64,000 bases of DNA, taken from assembly GCF_001314875.1 (NCBI RefSeq), contig NZ_LJZS01000009.1, positions 62,001 through 126,000 of the forward strand, in the 5' to 3' direction. Below, one piece after another: positions 1-8,987 of this stretch; the first letter of the stretch is position 1; each line of letters starts with the position of its first letter. This DNA is from Halomonas sp. HL-48 (lineage in GTDB: Bacteria > Pseudomonadota > Gammaproteobacteria > Pseudomonadales > Halomonadaceae). The notes beneath the pieces were generated by a model. It saw nothing but the letters and a program-made list of their open reading frames with translations. It searched no databases and had not been told where the DNA came from. Made by a program: the position numbers and the translations under genes.

Positions 1-1292
1 TCGATTTTCTCAACGTGGTTCGCGGCCACATCGACACTGACGCGGGGCTCACCGACGTGATTCCCATCCAGGGCATGCCCAGCGCCCCGCACCTGGATTT
101 CGCCGGTGAAATACGTCGCGAGGTCGACTTTCCCACCTTCCATGGCGCCAAGATCCAGGATGTCGCCACTGCCCGTTATGCCATCGCCTCAGGCAAGGTC
201 GACATGATCGGCATGACCCGCGCCCACATGGCCGACCCGCACATCGTGCGCAAGATCATCGAAGGCCGAGAAGAGGAGATCCGCCCCTGCGTCGGCGCCA
301 ACTACTGCCTTGATCGTATCTACCAGGGTGGTGCCGCCTACTGCATCCACAACGCCGCCACCGGGCGGGAAACCAGCATGCCCCATAGCATCCCCAAGGC
401 GGCACAGCAACGCCGGGTGGTGATCATTGGCGCCGGCCCAGCGGGGCTGGAAGCCGCCCGGGTCGCCGGCGAGCGGGGCCATTCGGTAGTGGTACTAGAA
501 GCCGCTAGCGATGCCGGTGGGCAGGTGCGACTCACCGCCCAGAGCGAGCGCCGCCGCGAGATGCTGGGCATTATCGATTGGCGTCTGGCGCGCTGCGAAG
601 CGCTTGGCGTCGAGATCCGCTACAACGTCTGGGCCGAGGTGGAGGAGGTGCTCGCCGAGCAGCCGGACGTGGTGATCGTGGCCACTGGCGGCTATCCCAT
701 GGAAGATCAGCCTGAGGTTGGGCACGATCTGGTGATCAACACCTGGGACATCCTCTCAGGACATGTGCCGCCTGGCAAACGGGTACTGCTATTCGACGAT
801 GCCGGCGACCACGCCGCCCTGCAGGCAGCGGAAATCATCGCCGCCACCGGCGCCGAGCTCGAAATCATGACGCCGGATCGCACCTTCTCCGCAGAGATCA
901 TGGCCATGAACCTGGTGCCCTACATGCGTGCCCTGCAGCGCCCCAACGTCACCTTCACAACCACTTACCGGCTGAAGTCCGTGGCCCGCGATGGTGGCGA
1001 GCTACTGGCCAAGATCACCAGCGACTACATGGACCTTGAGCACGAACGGCGCATCGATCAGGTGGTGGTCAACTACGGCATCACGCCCATGGCCGACATC
1101 TATTTCGAGCTCAAACCGCACGCCAGCAACGGCGGCGAGGTGAACTACGATGACCTGATCGTGGGCAACTCCCAGCGCGTCATCAGCAACCCGGATGGCC
1201 GTTTCCAGCTGTTCCGGATCGGCGATGCCGTCGAGTCCCGGAACACCCACGCGGCCATCTACGACGCGCTCAGGTTGGTCAAGGACATTTAG
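1..1292 (+). CDS. OYE-like FAD/FMN demethylase, C-terminal part (DgcA/StcD-like)
   Basis: The reading frame is open from the first base, so the gene starts upstream of the window. What remains is the end of the TIM barrel (about residues 1-90), a Cys-rich iron-sulfur segment (Cys92, Cys98 and Cys110, counting from codon 15) and a C-terminal dinucleotide-binding half with the GAGPAG loop near residue 140. This is the layout of trimethylamine dehydrogenase, 2,4-dienoyl-CoA reductase and the N-methyl demethylases DgcA and StcD. It closely resembles the dgcA product encoded at 19175-21259, including a segment in which the usual second iron-sulfur Cys is Ala. The likely role is oxidative N-demethylation of a methylated amine or betaine, releasing formaldehyde; the substrate is unknown. 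It ends 40 bp from the convergent ABC importer operon, which may bring in the substrate. The family call is firm, the substrate is inference. Confidence 0.85.
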   Translation, partial: DFLNVVRGHIDTDAGLTDVIPIQGMPSAPHLDFAGEIRREVDFPTFHGAKIQDVATARYAIASGKVDMIGMTRAHMADPHIVRKIIEGREEEIRPCVGANYCLDRIYQGGAAYCIHNAATGRETSMPHSIPKAAQQRRVVIIGAGPAGLEAARVAGERGHSVVVLEAASDAGGQVRLTAQSERRREMLGIIDWRLARCEALGVEIRYNVWAEVEEVLAEQPDVVIVATGGYPMEDQPEVGHDLVINTWDILSGHVPPGKRVLLFDDAGDHAALQAAEIIAATGAELEIMTPDRTFSAEIMAMNLVPYMRALQRPNVTFTTTYRLKSVARDGGELLAKITSDYMDLEHERRIDQVVVNYGITPMADIYFELKPHASNGGEVNYDDLIVGNSQRVISNPDGRFQLFRIGDAVESRNTHAAIYDALRLVKDI

Positions 1293-1332
1293 TTCCCGCA
1301 GCAAACCCGCGTGGCTTTCATGCTGTTTAGGC

Positions 1333-2184
1333 TCACTCGGGTGTGACCCCACGCAGCCGCTCGCTGCGACGGCGTAACAGCTCAAGGGTGGTGAGCAGCA
1401 GCATCGATAGCAGTACCAGCAGGGTGGCCACGGCAAGGATCGTCGGGCTGATCTGCTCGCGAATGCCGGACCACATCTGAATCGGCATGGTGCGCTGCTC
1501 AGGCCCCGCAATGAACAGCACCACCACCACCTCGTCGAATGACGTAATGAAGGCGAACAGCGCCCCCGATACCACCCCCGGCGTGACCAGCGGCAACACC
1601 ACCTTGAAGAAGGTCCGCGTGGGGTTGGCGCCCAGGCTATGCGCCGCACGAATCAGTGTGGTATCGAAACTCGATAGCGTGGCGGTCACGGTGATGATCA
1701 CGAAGGGAATGCCCAGCGCCGTATGGGCCAGAATCACCCCCACGTAGGTCTGGGCGAGATTGACCTTGGAAAAGAAGAAGAACATCGCCGCCGCCGAGAT
1801 AATCAGCGGCACGATCATCGGCGAGATCAGCAGCGCCATGATGACGCCACGCGCCGGCATGTACCGACTCGACAATCCCAGCGCCGCCACCGTCCCCAGC
1901 ACCGTGGCCAGAAACGTCGACGCGATGCCAATAATGAAGCTGTTCTTGATGGCATTGAGCCATGCGCTCGACGTAAAGAAGTCATGATACCAGCGCAGCG
2001 AATAACCGGCCGGGTCGAAGGTCAGCATTTCCTTGCTAAAGGTAAAGTAGGGCTGCGAATTGAACGACAGCGGGATAATCACCAGCAGCGGCCCAATCAG
2101 GAACAGAAAAACCAGCCCGCAGATGCCCAGGAATAAGTAGTGCCAGATACGCTCGCCACGAGTGGCATAAGAAGGAATGGCCAT
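1333..2184 (-). CDS. ABC transporter permease, PotC type
   Basis: This is a 283-residue inner-membrane permease with about six hydrophobic segments and the cytoplasmic EAA-type loop (AHSLGANP) that contacts the ATPase. It belongs to the PotC/opine side of the binding-protein-dependent permeases. It is the last gene of a four-gene minus-strand operon (ATPase, binding protein, PotB-like, PotC-like) and starts only 3 nt after the stop of the preceding permease, suggesting coupled translation. The family imports spermidine, putrescine or opine-like and quaternary ammonium compounds; the sequence alone does not say which. Confidence 0.9.
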   Translation of the reverse strand: MAIPSYATRGERIWHYLFLGICGLVFLFLIGPLLVIIPLSFNSQPYFTFSKEMLTFDPAGYSLRWYHDFFTSSAWLNAIKNSFIIGIASTFLATVLGTVAALGLSSRYMPARGVIMALLISPMIVPLIISAAAMFFFFSKVNLAQTYVGVILAHTALGIPFVIITVTATLSSFDTTLIRAAHSLGANPTRTFFKVVLPLVTPGVVSGALFAFITSFDEVVVVLFIAGPEQRTMPIQMWSGIREQISPTILAVATLLVLLSMLLLTTLELLRRRSERLRGVTPE

Positions 2185-2187
2185 CGT

Positions 2188-3441
2188 TTACCCCAGCTTG
2201 ACCTTGTCGACGCCGATCAGGCGATTGAATACCAGATAGCAGATAATCACCACGAATAGCAGGATCGAGGCAATGGCGGCCGCCAGCCCCCAGTTGAGCG
2301 ATGTCTGCATGTGATAGGCGATATAGTTGGTGATAAAGCGCCCTGACTGCCCGCCCACCAGCGCCGGCGTGATGTAATAGCCGATCGACAGAATGAACAC
2401 CAGAATACCGCCAGCCGCGATGCCCGGAATCGTCAGCGGGAAGTAGACGCGGCGGAAACTGAGAAACGGCTTGCCCCCGAGCGAACGCGCCGCCCGCATG
2501 TAGCTTGGCGGGATGGTCTTCATTACCGAGTAGAGCGGCAGGATCATGAACGGCAGCAGGATGTGCGTCATGGCGATGATGGTGCCCATCTTGTTGTGGA
2601 TCATCTGCCAACGCGCCTCGTCTGCCACCACACCTAGCGCCACCATCACGTCGTTGAGCACGCCCTGGGATTGCAGGATGGCGATCCAGGTGGTGGTGCG
2701 CACCAGCAGCGAGGTCCAGAACGGCAGCAATACCAGGATCATCAGCAGGTTGGAGCGACGCGCCGGAAGACTCGCCAGCAGAAAGGCCACCGGATAACCG
2801 AGCAGCAGCGTCAGGCCGGTGATGACGGCACTCATCCACAGCGTTCGCCAGAACAGGGTGGCATGGACCCGCATATGCTCCGGCACCTTGACGATCTCGC
2901 CGTCCGGGCTCATCTGGCGGTCCACCGCCGCCAGATAGTAAGACGGCGTGAAAGGCCGTGACTCACGCTTGATCAACCGCCATGTGTCGGTCTCTCCCCA
3001 AGCACGATGGGCGTCAACCAGAGACTCACGAAACGGCGGCTCGAGGTTAGCGGCACCACGCGCGGTGCGGCTTATCGCCGAGCGCATGCCCGACTTCTCG
3101 TAGTTCAACCGACTGGCCAGGGTTCCCATGCTGCGCTCGGCCTGGCCCACGCGCAGGTCCTCGGCAAGCGCGGCGAAGGCCTCCTCGTCGGGCAGGTCAG
3201 TGCCGTCCCAGCGCTCAAGGGCGGCGGCAGTACGCGGCAAGTAGGTGGAAACCTCAGGATTGTCGACGCTGCGCCACAGCATCTCAACAATGGGCATCAC
3301 GAAGGCGATGATCAGGAACGCCAGTAGCGGCGTGACCAGTAACAGCGCCTTGATTTTCGAACGTCGCACGGTACGACGCAGACTGACCTTGAGCGGCACA
3401 CCATCCGCCGTTCTCAAAGGGGCTTCCGGAGACTCGGACAC
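2188..3441 (-). CDS. ABC transporter permease, PotB type with long periplasmic insert
   Basis: This 417-residue permease has a first transmembrane helix near residues 32-54, then about 145 mostly hydrophilic residues before the remaining five helices. That insert makes it longer than a typical PotB of about 280-300 residues, a form seen in some opine-type importers. The EAA loop (ARSLGGKP) lies near residue 320. The insert should face the periplasm between TM1 and TM2 and could help dock the binding protein. It pairs with the PotC-type permease immediately downstream. A strong hairpin separates it from the binding-protein gene upstream. Confidence 0.9.
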   Translation of the reverse strand: MSESPEAPLRTADGVPLKVSLRRTVRRSKIKALLLVTPLLAFLIIAFVMPIVEMLWRSVDNPEVSTYLPRTAAALERWDGTDLPDEEAFAALAEDLRVGQAERSMGTLASRLNYEKSGMRSAISRTARGAANLEPPFRESLVDAHRAWGETDTWRLIKRESRPFTPSYYLAAVDRQMSPDGEIVKVPEHMRVHATLFWRTLWMSAVITGLTLLLGYPVAFLLASLPARRSNLLMILVLLPFWTSLLVRTTTWIAILQSQGVLNDVMVALGVVADEARWQMIHNKMGTIIAMTHILLPFMILPLYSVMKTIPPSYMRAARSLGGKPFLSFRRVYFPLTIPGIAAGGILVFILSIGYYITPALVGGQSGRFITNYIAYHMQTSLNWGLAAAIASILLFVVIICYLVFNRLIGVDKVKLG

Positions 3442-3496
3442 TTAGGGTCTCTCCCATCAGGCGAAAGAAGCGATCAGCAAGATCGGTGATCAACAT

Positions 3497-3526
3497 GCCG
3501 CCGCCCGATGGTCACCGGGCGGCGGC
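3497..3526 (-). promoter_or_regulatory. GC-rich hairpin between binding-protein and permease genes
   Basis: A perfect 11-bp inverted repeat (3497-3507 with 3516-3526) encloses an 8-nt loop just after the stop codon of the binding-protein gene. No T-run follows on the minus strand, so it is better read as an mRNA-stabilising or attenuating stem than as a full terminator. It would allow more binding protein than permease to be made, a known pattern in such operons. Confidence 0.6.
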
Positions 3527-3532
3527 AGACCC

Positions 3533-4642
3533 TTATTGGGACAGCCAGGCGTCGAAGCGCTGGGTCAGCTCGTCGTTGAAGTCCGCCCAGAACAGGTCAT
3601 CTTTCTGTATCGCCGTCTCGAAGTTCGGGCCGTAGGTGGGCATATGCTCTTCCATCTCGATGCCGGTCTCGGCATGAGTGGAGACAAATTCCGCGGAAGA
3701 TTTGCGCGCCGGGCCGTAGGAAATATACTTGGCCTGGTCAGCGAGGCGCTGGGTATCGGTGGCGAAATGCAGATAATCCTTCACCTTGTCGAGCTTGCCG
3801 GTGGGGACGACCCAGCCATCCAACTCGAATACCTGAGCATCCCAGATGATCTCGAAGGGTTGATCTTCAGTGACCATGGCATCAAAGATCCGGCCATTAT
3901 ACGCGGAGGCAAATGCCACCTCTTGGTCGGCCAGCAGCTGCGGTGGTTGGGCACCCTCTTCCCACCAGATGATTTCGTCCTTGATGGTATCGAGCTTGGC
4001 GAGGGCACGCTCAACGCCTTCTTCAGTCTCGAGCATGGCGTAAACCTCATCACGCTCGACGCCATCGGCGATCAAGGCCCATTCCATGTTGTTGATCGGC
4101 TTGCGCAGCAGGGCCCGCTTGCCCGGGTAGTTTTCCAGGTCGAAGACATCCTCGATGGTGCTGGGCTGGTCGTCTTCGGGAAACATCTCGCTGTTGAAGG
4201 CGACGATATTCGAATAGACGATGGATGCCACGAAACAGTCGCCCAGGGCACCGTCGACGAAGTCCTCACTGGGCGACGTACCATCCGGGGCGTCGGCCAG
4301 CAGTTCGTCATGGTCAAGCGGCTCGATCAGGCCTTCATCACAGGCGATCATGGCATCAGCCGGGAGCATATCGACCAGGTCCCAAGTGACGTTGCCAGCC
4401 TGGCTTTGGGAGCGTAATCCGGCCAGGGCGTTGCCGCTGCGGTCGATATTGACGATCTCGTCGCCGGTTTTCTCAATCCATGGCTTATCGTAAGCCTCGT
4501 GCTGGCTCATGCTGTAAGCACCGCCCCAGGACACAATGTTCAACGTCTGCTCGGCATGGGCGCTGACCGCCACGGCCAGTGCCGAGACCCCCAGGGCAGC
4601 GACACCCGTCTTGACAATGCGATTATTGATGCTGATTTTCAT
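3533..4642 (-). CDS. Periplasmic substrate-binding protein, PotD-like
   Basis: This 369-residue protein opens with a Sec signal peptide (positively charged MKISINNRIVK, then a hydrophobic stretch ending in SAHA) and continues as a type-2 periplasmic binding protein of the PotD/opine family, with the N-terminal strand ending in WGGAY. The start at 4642 was chosen because GGAGA lies at good spacing before it and the signal peptide follows at once; the frame is open further upstream but that stretch is not signal-like. It should deliver the ligand to the two permeases encoded downstream. The mature protein is rich in Asp and Glu, as expected for a halophile. The ligand is unidentified; the nearby demethylase hints at a methylated amine. 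Confidence 0.88.
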   Translation of the reverse strand: MKISINNRIVKTGVAALGVSALAVAVSAHAEQTLNIVSWGGAYSMSQHEAYDKPWIEKTGDEIVNIDRSGNALAGLRSQSQAGNVTWDLVDMLPADAMIACDEGLIEPLDHDELLADAPDGTSPSEDFVDGALGDCFVASIVYSNIVAFNSEMFPEDDQPSTIEDVFDLENYPGKRALLRKPINNMEWALIADGVERDEVYAMLETEEGVERALAKLDTIKDEIIWWEEGAQPPQLLADQEVAFASAYNGRIFDAMVTEDQPFEIIWDAQVFELDGWVVPTGKLDKVKDYLHFATDTQRLADQAKYISYGPARKSSAEFVSTHAETGIEMEEHMPTYGPNFETAIQKDDLFWADFNDELTQRFDAWLSQ

Positions 4643-4721
4643 GGTTATTCTCCGTTTATTGTTGCCATCGCCGCCGACACCGTGGGATGCCGAGAAACGG
4701 CGCACTTGACTGCCGTCCTGC

Positions 4722-5861
4722 TCATGCATCCAGCGCTCGGCAATCGGCGCTCGACCAGCCGACCTGAATCTGCTGGCCGGGGCGCATCCCCCCATACCCT
4801 TGGGCGTTGGGTGTTTTCAAAATAAAGTCATCGTTACCGCACACCGACACCCGCGTGCGCAAATGGTCGCCAAGGTAGATCACTTCCTGCACGGTGGCGG
4901 TAAATTGATTCTCGAACTGTTCCGCCGCATCCCCGCGCAGGATGCTGACCCGCTCGGGGCGAAGCGACAGCGTCGTGCGTGTGCCCGCACCGCTCACCGC
5001 CACCGCTTTGGCAACCACCGTGTCGCCGCTATCCAGACGCACCTTGCAGTTATCTCCAATGCGCTCAGTGACCTCGCCCTGCAGGCGGTTGTTTTCGCCA
5101 ATAAAATAGGCAACGAAAGCGTTCTCCGGCCGTTCGTAGAGTTCATCCGGCGAGGCCAGCTGCTGCACGATACCGTCGTTGAAGACCGCAATGCGGTCGG
5201 ACATGGTCAGTGCTTCGGTCTGGTCGTGGGTGACATAGATCATGGTCACCCCGAGGCGGGCATGAATGCGCTTGATCTCGTACTGCATCTCTTCACGCAG
5301 GTTCTTGTCCAGCGCACCCAGAGGCTCGTCCATCAGTACCAGCTCAGGCTCGAAGACCAGCGCCCGGGCCAAGGCCACGCGCTGCTGCTGGCCACCGGAA
5401 AGCTGTGCCGGGCGGCGGTCACCAAACTCTTCAAGGCGCACCATGGCCAGTGCCTTGGCGACTTTTTCCTTGATCTCCGCCTTGCTGAGATGGCGCACCT
5501 CAAGCGGGAAAGCGAGATTCTCGGCCACCGTCATGTGCGGGAATAACGCATAGTTCTGGAAGACCATGCCAATGCCGCGCTTGTGCGGCGGCAAGCCACT
5601 GATCGGCTCGTCTTTCAGCAGAATCTCACCGTGGGTAGGGGTTTCGAAGCCTGCCATCATCATCAGGCAGGTGGTCTTTCCGGAGCCCGAAGGCCCCAGC
5701 AGGGTGACGAACTCACCCTTGCGGATATCAAGGTTGAAGTCCTTGACGACCAGTTCGACACCGTCATAGCTCTTTTGGACATTGACGAAGCGGGCAAAAC
5801 TCAACGGCGTTTCGCTCGTTGCCGCCCTCGCCTCCCCAGCGTCTGCAAGGGTCTCGTTCAT
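4722..5861 (-). CDS. ABC transporter ATPase, PotA type
   Basis: This 379-residue ATPase carries Walker A (GPSGSGKTT), the Q-loop (VFQNYALF), the ABC signature (LSGGQQQR), Walker B (LVLMDEPLGALD) and a C-terminal TOBE-like regulatory domain, as in PotA/UgpC proteins. It is the first gene of the importer operon. Two ATGs lie close together: the one at 5867 directly abuts a GGGGG run, while the one at 5861 has that run 6 nt upstream, so 5861 is the better start. It energises the two permeases encoded at 1333-3441. Confidence 0.92.
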   Translation of the reverse strand: MNETLADAGEARAATSETPLSFARFVNVQKSYDGVELVVKDFNLDIRKGEFVTLLGPSGSGKTTCLMMMAGFETPTHGEILLKDEPISGLPPHKRGIGMVFQNYALFPHMTVAENLAFPLEVRHLSKAEIKEKVAKALAMVRLEEFGDRRPAQLSGGQQQRVALARALVFEPELVLMDEPLGALDKNLREEMQYEIKRIHARLGVTMIYVTHDQTEALTMSDRIAVFNDGIVQQLASPDELYERPENAFVAYFIGENNRLQGEVTERIGDNCKVRLDSGDTVVAKAVAVSGAGTRTTLSLRPERVSILRGDAAEQFENQFTATVQEVIYLGDHLRTRVSVCGNDDFILKTPNAQGYGGMRPGQQIQVGWSSADCRALDA

Positions 5862-5937
5862 GCACATCCCCCGATAAAAGTCCCGTTGCGCCAAGGTCAA
5901 CACACCTAACCTCACGCATCCCCTGGAACTCTATTGA

Positions 5938-5965
5938 TTTATATTTTTTTGCTAATGCTTGATAA
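5938..5965 (-). promoter_or_regulatory. Candidate sigma-70 promoter of the ABC operon
   Basis: Reading the minus strand, TTATCA (5965-5960) is followed after 16 nt by TATAAA (5943-5938) in a markedly AT-rich patch about 75 bp upstream of the ATPase start. This is a pattern match only. Confidence 0.4.
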
Positions 5966-6080
5966 CGACAATAAGGCGAGCTTACATCGCATTACAATTT
6001 TCGAGGGGACAATTAGCGTTGAATATCAACCTGCCACATGTGCAGCAAAGTCAACTAAGGCAATGATTTCCGCATGCCTG

Positions 6081-6117
6081 GAAACGAAAACGCCCATGGA
6101 GGCAACCTCCATGGGCG
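6081..6117 (-). terminator. Rho-independent terminator of the formate dehydrogenase operon
   Basis: A perfect 12-bp inverted repeat (6091-6102 with 6106-6117) with a 3-nt loop is followed on the minus strand by TTTTCGTTTCC. It begins 19 bp after the stop of the formate dehydrogenase alpha gene. Confidence 0.8.
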
Positions 6118-6136
6118 GTCGGGGAGCGGTGATCGG

Positions 6137-8983
6137 TCAGGCCACGATTGGGCGGCTCAACCGGCAGGCGGCGTACTTGAACTCGGGAATCTTCCCAAAC
6201 GGGTCCAGCGCCGGATTAGTGAGTAGATTCGCTGCCGCTTCGCCGTAACAGAAGGGCACGAAGACCATGCCCTCGGGCATGCCCGGGTCGGTTCTCGCCT
6301 TGAGGGTGATGGACCCTCGCCGGGTGGCGATCGTCAGATCATCCCCCGGCGCCATCCCCAGCCGGATAAACTCGGCGGGTGCCAGGCTGGCTACCGCTTC
6401 CGGCTCCAGGTCGTCGAGCACCTTGGCGCGGCGGGTCATGGAACCGGTATGCCAGTGCTCCAACTGGCGACCGGTGGTCAGTACCGTCGGGTAGTCGTTG
6501 TCCACCGGCTCATCCGGCGGAAGTGGGCGCGTGGGCGCAAATTTCGCCCGGCCGCTGGCGGTGGGAAACGCATCGCTGAAGACCACGTCGTGCCCTGGCG
6601 CGTCCTCCGCCGGGCAGGGGTAGGTCACCGACTGCTCGCGCTCCAGTCGCTCCCAGGAAATGTGATTGAGGGAGGGCATGCCTTGTTTCATCTCGGCGAA
6701 AACGTCCTGCGGATGCTGGTAATTCCAGTCGAGGCCGAAGCGTTTGGCCATTTCCTGGATGATCCACCAGTCCGGCTTGGCCTTGCCTGGCAGCGGCAAG
6801 GCCGCACGCCCCATCTGCACCTGACGATTGGTGTTGGTGACGGTGCCGTCCTTCTCCGGCCAGGCGGAGGCCGGCAGGATGACATCGGCAAACTGGGCAG
6901 TCTCAGTGACAAACAGATCCTGCACCACCAGGTGCTCCAGCTTGGCCAGCGCGGCCCGCGCATGGTCGAGGTCCGGGTCGGACATCGCCGGGTTTTCGCC
7001 CTGGATATACATGCCGCGGATAGTGCCCGCGGCAATGGCGTCCATGATTTCCACCACAGTGAGGCCCGGTTCCGGGTCGAGCTCGGTATTCCACAGCTCT
7101 TCGAAGGCGGCGCGTACCTGGGCATCGCTGACCGGCTGGTAGTCCGGCATCACCATGGGGATAAGCCCTGCATCAGACGCCCCCTGAACGTTGTTCTGCC
7201 CGCGCAATGGGTGTAGGCCGGTGCCGGGGCGCCCCGTCTGGCCGCAAGCCAGCGCCAGCGAAATCAGACAGCGGGCGTTGTCGGTACCGTGGGTGTGCTG
7301 GGAAATGCCCATGCCCCAGAAGATCATCGCCCGCTCGGCGTTGGCATAGAGCCTGGCCACTTCGCGGATGGTCTCTGGCTCGACGCCGCACAGGTCGCTC
7401 ATTGCCTCGGGGGTCATGTCCACCGTATGCGTTTTCAGTGCCTCGAAGCCTTCGGTATGCTCGGCGATATAGGCCGTGTCATAGAGCTCTTCGCTGATGA
7501 TCACATTGAGAATGGCGTTGAACAGGGCCACATCGGCGCCCGGTGAAAAGCGCACGCTCAGATGGGCATAGGCATCCAGCGCCTGGCCGCGGGGATCGAG
7601 AATCACGATCTTGGTGCCGCGCTTGGCGGCCTGCTTGAAGAAGGTGGCCGCCACCGGATGGTTCACCGCGGGATTGCAGCCGGTGAGGACCACCACGTCG
7701 GCCTGCTCGGCCTGCATGAAGGAAGCGGTCACCGCACCGGAGCCTATGCACTCCATCAACGCCGCCACCGAGCTTGCGTGGCACAGCCGCGTGCAGTGAT
7801 CCACATGGTTGGAGCCGAAGCCGGTACGCACCAGTTTCTGGAACAGCCACGCCTCTTCGTTGGAGCACTTGGCGCTGCCGAACCCGGCCAGGGCGTTGGG
7901 GCCATGGGCCGCTTTCAGGTCCACAAGCCCGCCGGCGGCGATGGCCAGCGCTTCGTCCCAGCTCGCCTCGCGGAAATGGGTTAGCGGCTTGGCCGGGTCG
8001 AAATCCGGATCGATGCCCTTGGCCACGCCTTCGCGACGAATCAGCGGGGTGATCAGCCGCGACGGATGGCGCGGGTAGTCGTAGCCGAAGCGCCCTTTGA
8101 CGCACAGCCGGTTCTGGTTGGAGGGGCCTTCGCGGCCTTCCACATACAGGATCTCGTCGTCCTTGATATGGTAGGTAAGCTGACAGCCCACACCGCAGTA
8201 GGGGCAGACCGAGTCGACCTGGCGATCGGCCGCGGCGGAGTCGCCATGGCCTGCCTGATCGACCAGGGTCGCGGGCATCAGGGCGCCGGTGGGGCAGGCC
8301 TGAACGCATTCGCCGCAGGCCACACAGGTGCTATCCCCCATGGGGTCGTCGAAGTCGAAGACGATCTTCGAAGCCGCGCCGCGGTGCGCCAGGCCGATGA
8401 CGTCGTTGACCTGCACGTCGCGGCAGGCGCGCACGCACAGGTTGCACTCGATACAGGCGTCAAGGTTGACGCGCATGGCGGAGTGGCTGCTGTCCTGCGC
8501 CAGGCTGTCCGCTCGGGACGCCACATGGTGCACGGTAGGCGCTTCACGCTCGTCGCGCCGGGGCAGCCTGCGGCGCACCGCCGTGGCATCGATGGCGAGC
8601 TGGTCAGCCATGGCCCAGAAATGGCTTGAGCTGTCGGGGCTCGCTTCCCGCTCAGGCTGGTCGACCAGCAGCATTTCCATAACCATCTTGCGGGCCGCGT
8701 TTGCGCGTTCGGAGCCCGCGCTATTGACCACCATTCCAGGCGCCGCCTGGCGCAGGCAGCTGGCGGCCAGCGCCCGCTCGCCCTCGATTTCTACCATGCA
8801 GGCCCGGCAGTTGCCGTCGGCGCGGTAGCCGCTGGCGTCCTTGAAACACAGGTGGGGAATGGTCTCGCCGGCCCGCTTGGCCACCTGCCAGAGGCTTTCA
8901 CCGGGGTAAGCGCTGACGTCAACGCCGTCCAGCGTCAGCGTGAAGCTTGTGTCCGCGTTTTGTTCGCTCATGGTCATGTTCAT
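6137..8983 (-). CDS. fdsA: NAD-linked formate dehydrogenase, molybdopterin alpha subunit
   Basis: This 948-residue subunit oxidises formate to CO2 at a bis-MGD molybdenum or tungsten centre. In order it shows an N-terminal [2Fe-2S] ferredoxin-like domain (Cys motifs within about residues 45-85), a His/Cys region, two [4Fe-4S] motifs (CIECNLCVRAC and CVACGECVQAC), the CPYCGVGC motif of the catalytic domain and a TRLCHASS active-site loop. The metal ligand is therefore Cys, not selenocysteine. The C-terminal part is the molydopterin dinucleotide-binding domain. Its stop-start spacing with the beta gene is tight and an AGGGG run lies at the junction; the ATGs at codons 3 or 5 have better spacing to it than the first ATG, so the true N-terminus may be a few residues shorter. 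With the beta subunit and formaldehyde dehydrogenase it completes oxidation of C1 units from betaine demethylation. Confidence 0.93.
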   Translation of the reverse strand: MNMTMSEQNADTSFTLTLDGVDVSAYPGESLWQVAKRAGETIPHLCFKDASGYRADGNCRACMVEIEGERALAASCLRQAAPGMVVNSAGSERANAARKMVMEMLLVDQPEREASPDSSSHFWAMADQLAIDATAVRRRLPRRDEREAPTVHHVASRADSLAQDSSHSAMRVNLDACIECNLCVRACRDVQVNDVIGLAHRGAASKIVFDFDDPMGDSTCVACGECVQACPTGALMPATLVDQAGHGDSAAADRQVDSVCPYCGVGCQLTYHIKDDEILYVEGREGPSNQNRLCVKGRFGYDYPRHPSRLITPLIRREGVAKGIDPDFDPAKPLTHFREASWDEALAIAAGGLVDLKAAHGPNALAGFGSAKCSNEEAWLFQKLVRTGFGSNHVDHCTRLCHASSVAALMECIGSGAVTASFMQAEQADVVVLTGCNPAVNHPVAATFFKQAAKRGTKIVILDPRGQALDAYAHLSVRFSPGADVALFNAILNVIISEELYDTAYIAEHTEGFEALKTHTVDMTPEAMSDLCGVEPETIREVARLYANAERAMIFWGMGISQHTHGTDNARCLISLALACGQTGRPGTGLHPLRGQNNVQGASDAGLIPMVMPDYQPVSDAQVRAAFEELWNTELDPEPGLTVVEIMDAIAAGTIRGMYIQGENPAMSDPDLDHARAALAKLEHLVVQDLFVTETAQFADVILPASAWPEKDGTVTNTNRQVQMGRAALPLPGKAKPDWWIIQEMAKRFGLDWNYQHPQDVFAEMKQGMPSLNHISWERLEREQSVTYPCPAEDAPGHDVVFSDAFPTASGRAKFAPTRPLPPDEPVDNDYPTVLTTGRQLEHWHTGSMTRRAKVLDDLEPEAVASLAPAEFIRLGMAPGDDLTIATRRGSITLKARTDPGMPEGMVFVPFCYGEAAANLLTNPALDPFGKIPEFKYAACRLSRPIVA

Positions 8984-8987
8984 CCCC

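Noticed and set aside
3497-3526. Intrinsic terminator inside the ABC operon
   Set aside because: The stem is strong but no T-run follows, so it was listed as a regulatory stem rather than a terminator.
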